Source: Tenebrio molitor (lineage: Eukaryota > Arthropoda > Insecta > Coleoptera > Tenebrionidae). From it: a stretch of DNA of 64,000 bases. Numbering within the stretch: position 1 is the first letter of the stretch; the number at the start of each line of letters is the position of its first letter. The notes below the pieces were generated by a model that did not search any database, was not told the origin of the DNA, and saw only the letters and a program-made list of their open reading frames with translations. The stretch is from NCBI RefSeq assembly GCF_963966145.1, contig NC_091051.1, positions 6,138,001 through 6,202,000 on the forward strand, in the 5' to 3' direction. Below are positions 57,043 through 64,000 of the stretch, piece by piece. Both the position numbers and the translations under genes were made by a program.

Positions 57043-57519
57043 CAGGTGTCCCAAAAATGGCGTACAAACTACTTACTACCTTATCGAGGATGTTTAAATG
57101 TACATGAAAAAAATATGGAAAAAATGTTTCCGACAAAAAAATCAATTATTTTTATTATTATTATTAACGATAATACAATGTAAACAAAGATATATTCATA
57201 CATCATTACCTTGCAATGTTACCGTAGAGGATTTAGAATAATTTTTTCGATTTCCAAAGCTTCTAAATTCTCTATTATGCAGGATTAGGTATAGGTAGTG
57301 AGCGATCTTGTACTTTGTGATAATATGTACGATTGGACGTAGCTGTCATGAAAATTTCATTCATATATTTCAAAATAATTGACCTGTTAAGTGCTACTTT
57401 CAAAGACCGCCAAATCAGAAAATAAGTCCAATAGAATTTTTTTAACATTTTCCTGGCGTTTACGGTAATCTCTTCTACACCGTAGTGCACCGTTAGTACG
57501 CCATTTTTGGGACACCCTG
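57043..57519. mobile_element. TA-flanked MITE, 477 bp
   Basis: The inverted repeats start CAGGTGTCCCAAAAATGG (right end CAGGGTGTCCC). TA lies on both sides (57041-57042, 57520-57521). The outermost bases match those of the mariner at 46259, but the rest differs. Confidence 0.8.
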
Positions 57520-57639
57520 TATATTATTATGCTTAGTTGAATTTTTTAGCTGCATTCTCTTCTAGTTAAATCTAGTTGGTTGACGTGTGCAAATACGCTG
57601 TATCTTGGCATGAATAAACTTATTATTATAATTTTTTCA

Positions 57640-59285
57640 TATCCCACCTCCACCCGGCGGCACGGCAATTTTGCCGGAGTACATACACTATTACCGATAA
57701 TACTATCAAGTGTTGCTGAAATTATAAATGGTAAAATCGAAATTTTTTCTAAACACCAAAGATTTCTCATAGCAACGGATAGTTCTAAATATTTATTAAT
57801 TTTTGTATTATATGTCTGTGTTATATTGTGTGAATTTGGAACAGCTATATCTAAAAGATATGCTTGCTTTTGTTGTTTATTTAAAATAATAATGTCTGCT
57901 CTGTTATGCTGAATGTGAATGTCAGTTAAAACTGTGCGATCAAAATATAATTTGTAATTGTCATTTTCTAAACAACTTTCTGGTTTATAAATGTAATGTG
58001 GTTGTGTATCCTTTAATAAATTGAATTTAACTAAATTCATGTGTATAATTTTTGCGAATATATGATGACGTTTTTTATATTCGCTTTGAGCCAAAACGGT
58101 GCAAGAAGAAATGATGTGTTCAATGGTTTCCCCTTCAGTTCCGCAAATCCTACATTTATCGATGATCGATTGTAAACCGCATATGTGTTTTTTATAATTT
58201 CTTGTATTTATAACACGATCTTGTATTGCAAATATAAAACCCTCAGTCTCAGGATGAATATTTGATTTTTTAAGCCATGCATGAGAAGCTTGAATATTAA
58301 TTTCTGGCTGTTCTAGCTCTTTAAAATATCGCCCATGTAAAGACTTTTGTTTTATATTTGCTATAGTGTCAGGTATATTTGGCTCAACAATATCTGAAAT
58401 TACATTATCACTTAAATTTAAAGGTGTGTAACCTTTATCCGCTGAAACCAAAGCATTAAAAAAAGTGTTATCACGAGCTCTATTGAGAAAATAATTTTTT
58501 AGTGAAGCAATTTGATTGTGTTGTAGAATTTCTAGATTTGAAAAACCCCTACCACCATTTTCGCGTGGTAAATTAAATCTTTCAATAGCAGATTTGGGGT
58601 GATGTTTACAAAATTTTGTAAAGAGAACTCTAGTTTGAATATTTATATTCTGTAAATTAGTTTTGGACCATTTTATAACACCAAAAGAATAGGTCAACAA
58701 TGGAACAGCATATGTATTAACTGCTTTAATTAAATTATTACCGTTTAATTTTGATTTTAAAATAGATTTAATTCTTAAATAAAATTGTTTTTCTAAATTT
58801 TCTTTTATAATTGAATGTTGAATATGATTTGATTGATTAATACCTAAATATTTATAAAATTCTCCTTTATTTAAATTTTTAATGATTTCTCCTTCTTTAG
58901 TTATATATTCTAAATTTTTGTAATGACCACGACATATTGATTGCGTTTTACACTTATCAATACCAAAACTCATGCCAATATCATTTGAGAAATTTTCAGT
59001 TATTGTTAGTAAAGATAAAATGTGATTCTTTTTAGATGCATAAAGTTTTATGTCATCCATATAAAGAAGGTGATTTAATTTGGATAGTGTGGTATTATTA
59101 ACTCTAATATTGAAACCATATCCAGTGCTATTTAATAGATTTGTCAAAGGATTGATGGCTAGACAAAACCATAAAGGACTTAAAGAATCTCCTTGAAAAA
59201 TTCCCCGTTTAATTTGAATAGGCTCGGATTTTAATTTAGTATTGTTTATTGATAAATTTATTATTATTATTATATTATTATACAA
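57640..59285 (-). mobile_element. R2-like non-LTR retrotransposon fragment, copy 2
   Basis: A 579-residue minus-strand frame contains reverse transcriptase motifs GIFQGDSLSP and LLYMDD, then the same CCHC knuckle and RPDII-like/LLDIAVP endonuclease as the copy at 5888. It is 5'-truncated inside the polymerase domain and ends with the same GGAGGTGGGATA 3' end. About 225 bases that copy 1 has before the 3' untranslated region are deleted, so the natural C-terminus is lost and the frame runs through the 3' end into flanking sequence. At the endonuclease the motif RPD of copy 1 is RAD here. Both copies are otherwise almost identical, so their insertions are of similar, recent age. Confidence 0.85.
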
Positions 59286-59370
59286 TTTTTTTCACTACTA
59301 GATACGTTAAAACCCTTTCTAATAATTATTATTAATTAAATTATTTTGTCCGATGCGACGATTGTAAATT
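59286..59370. repeat. repeat fragment shared with 39640-39728
   Basis: It is the inverse complement of 39640-39728, from TTTTTTTCACTACTAG to TGTCCGATGCGACGAT. It abuts the R2-like copy, so the retroelement may have inserted into, or next to, this element. Confidence 0.7.
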
Positions 59371-59615
59371 TTATAATAATTGAGTAGTATAAGCTATGTT
59401 TTCTTCAACTATTATATCTAACGCAACAATACCTAATCAAGGCATGTAAATGTGATTGTAGTAACTCTCAAACATATAAAATTACTTAAATGTCTTTGCT
59501 GTCAAAGATTGAAGCTGCGTGTTCTAAACAATAAAACAAAATGTCCTAGAAAGTAACAGTGCCAACGTTATTTTTTATAGAGTGGACGAATAATAATGAT
59601 CTCGAATTTACTTGC

Positions 59616-59960
59616 CCAAAGAGTTGTTGCCTCGACCCACAAAGATCCTAGAGTCACTTGTAACGGGGGTGTTGGAGAAGGATTACACCTTTAGGATTTT
59701 CTCTAGGTATTCTAAACATTTCAAGATGTAACCATCTGTAGTCGTTACTTTGTGGCTTTCATATTTGCCAACATATTTTTCAATTAAATCTGACTAAAAG
59801 AAAAGTGTTGTTCTTGTGCTCGTCAAAGTATGCATTCATATTTCAATATTTATTAAGTTATATTTTATTAAAAATAAACAATAGTTTAATACCATTGATT
59901 AGGAAACTTGCTGTTTCTAAAAATATATCCGGATTATAAAAACAAATTTTATCAATGTTC
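59616..59960 (-). pseudogene. partial lipase copy (two exons), broken
   Basis: Exon-like blocks at about 59912-59960 (CFYNPDIFLET) and 59616-59793 (SDLIEKYVGKYE and onward) match the first two exons of the adjacent lipase. The second block is the same length, 178 nt, as its functional counterpart. It has lost one base near 59721 and gained a G in the run 59665-59669, giving a stop between them. Both donors are GC instead of GT (GAAACA/GCAAGT and TTTGG/GCAAGT). No later lipase exons follow before the R2-like element. It is a tandem partial duplicate on the same strand. Confidence 0.82.
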
Positions 59961-60040
59961 GCATCAAAATTGAATTAGTTTCATGCATTACGCTAAAATC
60001 GTCAGGTTCATTCAAGTGTGGTATTTATTTTTTTGCATAT

Positions 60041-60140
60041 CGTAATGATAATGAAAGTGGCACTTTTTTATACGCAAAATCGTAGTGAAAGTAGCACTTT
60101 TTTTACAAAAAAAATCGTGGTAAAAGTAGTACTTTTTTGC
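60041..60140. repeat. imperfect tandem repeat, three units of about 35 bp
   Basis: Three units carry the pattern CGTAGTGAAAGTAGCAC followed by a T run and an A run. Units differ by substitutions and small indels. Confidence 0.7.
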
Positions 60141-60357
60141 ATCATTTTATTCCATCTCCTTGGAGATGATTGTCAAAGCATACCTAATTTTTTTTGTAAT
60201 TTTTCATAAATCCTTATAGACCAAATTTCTCAACTTACATCGATATGCAAAAAAATAGTGAGTACAACACGTTAGAAAAGTCTCTTTTTTTCACTTATTT
60301 GCTTGAATCAATCTGAAAATTCGTGAAAAAAAGTATGACTTTTATAACTAGTTGTAC

Positions 60358-60638
60358 AATAGTAGTTTATTTAATGAGTTCGTGCGTAAATTGGGCCTTT
60401 TTTGGCACGAGTGGGCCATTTTAAAACGCGAGTGAAACGAGGCCAAAAAAGGCCCAATTTACACACGAACGAGTTGAATACAACGTTTTGTTGTTCGACG
60501 AGCCCCTTAAAGGCTCCAAATCGCTTAAAATCTTTAAATTAGCTTGACGTTTCGTTTTGACAAGTTGTGACATCAAAATCCGTTCACACAGGAGAAAATT
60601 CTCAAATTCTGACAGTGTCGAACAAAAAATAACTATAG
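60358..60638. mobile_element. hairpin MITE, fullest copy of the family
   Basis: The ends TAGTAGTTTATTTAATGAG and GAACAAAAAATAACTATA are weak inverted repeats. Inside, the arms GTAAATTGGGCCTTTTTTGG and its complement flank ACGCGAGTGAAACGAG. Relatives are at 30753-31014, 56038-56253 and 32517-32619. Confidence 0.75.
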
Positions 60639-60980
60639 TAATTCTCATTTATATTTTAGCTCACCTAATCAAAATGTAAATAAAACCAAAGAATTTCAAT
60701 TTTTCAACAGAAAAATCAAAACCCTTAATTTTAAGTTTTAAAAACAGCATTGGATTTAAATATGTCAAATGACCCAGAAGAGAGTACAACAAAATATGGA
60801 ACTACAAGATGAAGATTTCTTAAAGATTTTATTCGTATTTTACTCGTATTTATCACTAGCCCGTTGCTCCTGATTCCTCCAAGTACTATCATCCATAATA
60901 ATATAATTTTTATAATATAAATATATTACTTAAAATCACTGAATAAATGTTACATGTGCAGTGCATCTTTTTATTTACCA

Positions 60981-63900
60981 TTATGCAATCATATCAATAA
61001 GATTTAATAACTTTTTGTATATTGTGTTTGCATGTTTTCCCATGAAGTAGTCGACATGGTTGAAACCAGTAAGTTGTAATTTTCCATAAACTTTAGCATT
61101 GTACGGTAAACGGTCAAATAATAAATCAGCATCCTGGAAATTAAAAATAATTTAGTGTTATAAAATTTGAAAACTGTATCTCACCTTTGTTGTTGCCAAA
61201 ATGTCATTCACGCTTGAAACCAAATAAACAGGGACCGTGACATTTTCAACAGGGTAGAGAGGAGGGGCTTCAGAATGATACATCTTTAAATTATTTCTTC
61301 TTCCATAATCAAACATTTGAAATTTTGTTTCGGTTTTAGTTAACTGTAAGTAATGTATAAGAATTTTCCAGGAATAGTTTTTGAAATAAATTGCACAGTC
61401 AAAATTGACTCGCGCCTAAAAGAAAATAAATGTATACAGATTTCCGTTCCTAGTAAGAATAGTTAATACAGGATCTATTTCTTCTGGAGTCCACCCAGAA
61501 AAAAAGGAGAAGATATAATTCGCAGCAGTTAACAGGAATGGGAAAAGTCTAAATAAAATTCTTGTAAGTGGGACCAAGACCGGAAGAAATGGTAGGACAC
61601 TACCAAGTTTAAACATGCGAAGTAGATCCTACAATATGGATTGTTAGTAGGTAAGTATAAAAAATAGTGTAAAATCAAACCTGAGCAAATGGTAGGGATC
61701 GTATAAGATTCGCAACCAGAAATTCAGGGCTTGAACCATGTTGAAAGTAGCAAGGCATTGCCATGAAGATGAACAATTTGACTGAATTTTTGGCATGTTG
61801 ATTCTTGACCGCAGCATAAATTAAGCCACTGGTTGAACCCTGCGAGTGTCCAATAAAAATTATGTTTGAACTCTTTGTTACACGTTTTATCAAGTCGATT
61901 TGACTTGGAATATCGAACACACCAACTTCGTGGAAACTAGAATTCACATCGATAACGTAGTCAATGTAATGTAATTTTTTTACCTAAAATCCCAGTAATC
62001 TAAGTATGAAATGGAACTGTTGGTATGATCTTCAGAAAATAAGGTACCTCTCTGATTATTCAGCCAAACATCGTAGCCAGCCTTCCATAAGATAAGACCT
62101 GCACATTTTGATAATTTAGTGTGACCTAAATTTTCCAACGAAAAGTTTGTGAAAACAAGATCTCGCGTTATCAGTAGTCAATTTGGCCTTGCACATTTTA
62201 ATTTTCATAATTGGCAAATAAGAAACTTATTATAATAATAAAGTGACTAAAAGAATTTTTAAGTACAAGTAAGCTTCAGTTATTGAAGTGAAACTTTTTA
62301 TGGGAGGGTTTTGAAATTCTGATCGGCAACCTTTTTATGTGACTAAAAGTGGTGGGGGTAAACACTGTCTCGCACAACGGTTGCGCCAATATTTCCATCT
62401 CACTTAAATGTAAGTTAATCTGTTTGACACGATACAAACATCCCTTAAAATTGTGTATACTTCTGTCTTTGTCACACTCACGGCATTTATCGAAAATGTC
62501 CTCTCTTTAAATTTGGAGGCTTAAAAATGAACAATGAGTTACGCATTTCGATATTGTTTAGTGTTATCGTTGTTTATAATTTATTTTCTTCATTAAAATA
62601 TACAATTTTGTTGTGAATATGCCTAGGTCAGGCGCAGAAAGAACAAGAGCGTGGCGTGAGAGAAAACGTACGAGTGAAGTGACAGTTCAGAATGTGAAAA
62701 AAATAAAAAAAAATAAATGAAATTGAAGGAATAAAACAGTGGGTCATATGCATAAACCATTAGCAAATGCTTTTACTTGTATTAGTGAGAGATAGAAATA
62801 CATGGACTCTATTAGCTGGAAAAAGACAAATATATACCTAGTATAAGCAAATGCTTATTCTTATGCATATTACCCAATGAACCAGCAACTAGCACCTCGG
62901 CTCAGCCACCTCCTCTTGCACCTATCAGTGATAATTTACAATATTCTGATTTCCCTGTAATACAAAAGTTTCACTTCTATCGTGCGTCTTTACGACACAC
63001 TCTCTTTTTTTTTATTTCAGTTAGGATTTAAATAAAAAATAATTTTATCGATTGAACCTAACAATAATTATCTACCTTGTACTTTTAATTTTCTAGGAGA
63101 TACAAACTTGAATAAATAAAAATAACTAAAACGTAGGAGTAGATGAAGTACTACAAAAAGATTTTTTCTACTTCGGTGTCACAATGAGCATTTTGTGACA
63201 CCGAAAACAGTTTCACAAAGATCAATTTTATAGCATCGTTTCTAGTGATTATTGAATGTAAGGTTGATATTGATAGTAAATTTCAGTGTTAAATGCAAGG
63301 AGGTTATTTTAACCTCCTTGGTTAAATGTGATGTCATTTTTACCTGAATCCATGTTTTGGATCAAAATAAACATTTGGGAGACAATTTGAAATTTACTTT
63401 TCAATGAAATGACATTGTTTCGTCAATACCAACCCAATTCCATTAAAATAAAAGTCACTAGATAATTATTTTATATTTAAAAAAATTAAATGAATGAAGC
63501 CGAAGTAGAAAAAATAACATGTTGTCGAACTCGTTCGACAATAGACTGTCTTGTGCAACTCGTATAACAATGTATTATTGTTAAATGATCAATGGCCACA
63601 ATCTACTGGCCATTTAACTAACTAGAAAATATAAATGGCAAGAAACGAAACGAAGAGGCTATCTAAATATTTACCCAAAGAGTTATTGCCTTGACTCATA
63701 TAAATTCTGGAGTTCACTGTCACGGGGTGTTGGAGAAGGATCGCGCCTTTTGGATTCTCTCTAGGTATTCTAAACATTGTTAAGATATATCCATCTTCAG
63801 TTGTTATTTTGTATGCTTCATGTTTGCCAGCGTATTTTGTAATTAAATCTGGCTAAAAACATAATCCTTCCAGCTAATGTATAAAGATTACAAAAAAAAA

Positions 63901-64000
63901 AAAATAACAAAACAAGATAATGGTTTACCATCACGAATTTACAGACTTACTGTTTCCAGAAACATATCCGGATTATAAAAACAATTTTCATTAAATTTTG
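60981..64000 (-). CDS. acid-lipase-type alpha/beta hydrolase (5' end outside window)
   Basis: Exons in coding order: beyond 64000 to 63951, 63852-63675, 62098-61984, 61936-61681, 61628-61470, 61415-61185 and 61133-60981. They join in frame with GT..AG introns and give about 379 residues inside the window. The family is the lysosomal acid/gastric lipase group (Lip3-like in insects), which cleaves triglycerides or cholesteryl esters. Visible features are LLQHP near the oxyanion hole (usually LLQHG), AGYDVWLNNQRG, YWDFSFHEVGVFD, the nucleophile motif GHSQG, the catalytic Asp in SSVND and the catalytic His in GFNHVDYF. All three triad residues are kept, so it is probably active. An AATAAA (60970-60975, minus strand) follows the stop closely. 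Intron 62099-63674 is large (1.6 kb). The signal peptide exon is outside the window. Confidence 0.9.
62619..62720 (+). pseudogene. short basic ORF, likely mobile-element remnant
   Basis: A 33-residue frame starts MPRSGAERTRAWRERKR and is very basic, like the N-termini of several transposon-encoded proteins. After a 140-bp MITE (62741-62877) an open stretch NEPATSTSAQPPPLAP continues in the following sequence. It lies inside the large lipase intron, on the opposite strand. No family is named with confidence. Confidence 0.35.
62741..62877. mobile_element. small MITE in the lipase intron
   Basis: The inverted ends are GGGTCATATGCATAAACCA and, on the right, the complement TTATGCATATTACCC. GCAAATGCTT occurs in both arms. 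About 137 bp. Confidence 0.65.
62878..63674. other. remaining lipase intron sequence
   Basis: AT-rich with a short Pro/Ser-rich open stretch at the start (62878-62960). No exon of the lipase is missing from the chain, so nothing else coding is expected here. Confidence 0.45.

Noticed and set aside
57580..57912. 110-residue + strand frame over the R2-like copy, and 6953-7210 (-) over copy 1
   Set aside because: They are complement-strand shadows of the retroelement protein, present in both copies.

Overview
This is AT-rich eukaryotic DNA from an insect, most likely a beetle. The evidence is a seven-exon 7tm_6 odorant receptor, peritrophin-type (CBM14) chitin-binding proteins, a cuticle protein of the Rebers-Riddiford type, introns of 45-60 nt with GT..AG ends, and a dense load of insect-type DNA transposons. 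A tenebrionid-like beetle is only a guess. No prokaryotic or viral gene organisation is visible.

Layout. 1-8 kb holds an intact odorant receptor (2779-4757) followed by a second copy reduced to its first exon and a frameshifted piece of exon 3, with an R2-like retrotransposon fragment between the two. 8-16.9 kb is noncoding apart from short fold-back and MITE copies. 16.9-22.3 kb carries two conserved housekeeping-type genes on the + strand: a tetraspanin close to Drosophila Tsp5D, and a THEM6-like hot-dog protein. 25-55 kb is a dispersed cluster of secreted CBM14 proteins: a small tailless gene (25362), a dead gene (29034-30226, - strand), two single-domain genes with Ser-rich tails (31516 +, 41461 -) and a remarkable five-domain gene (53199-55418 +). 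A divergent cuticle protein (34796, - strand) sits inside this cluster. 57.6-59.3 kb is a second R2-like fragment. 59.6-64 kb holds an acid-lipase-type gene (- strand, running off the window) with a broken two-exon copy just downstream.

Mobile DNA is everywhere. I could place exact ends and target duplications for a non-autonomous hAT element (8-bp duplication), a PIF/Harbinger deletion derivative (TTA duplication), a dead mariner with a second element nested in its transposase, and about ten TA-flanked MITEs in several families. There are also a Crypton-like recombinase relic, two LINE 3' fragments, a mariner relic and a scattered class of fold-back hairpins.

How the genes relate. The CBM14 proteins and the cuticle protein would all be secreted and bind chitin (peritrophic matrix or cuticle). 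The lipase is a secreted or lysosomal-type neutral lipid hydrolase. The odorant receptor, tetraspanin and THEM6 genes are unrelated neighbours. The most interesting feature is the five-domain CBM14 gene: four internal domain-plus-linker exons, each followed by an almost identical 52-nt intron, which points to very recent tandem exon duplication. No clearly novel multi-gene system was found.
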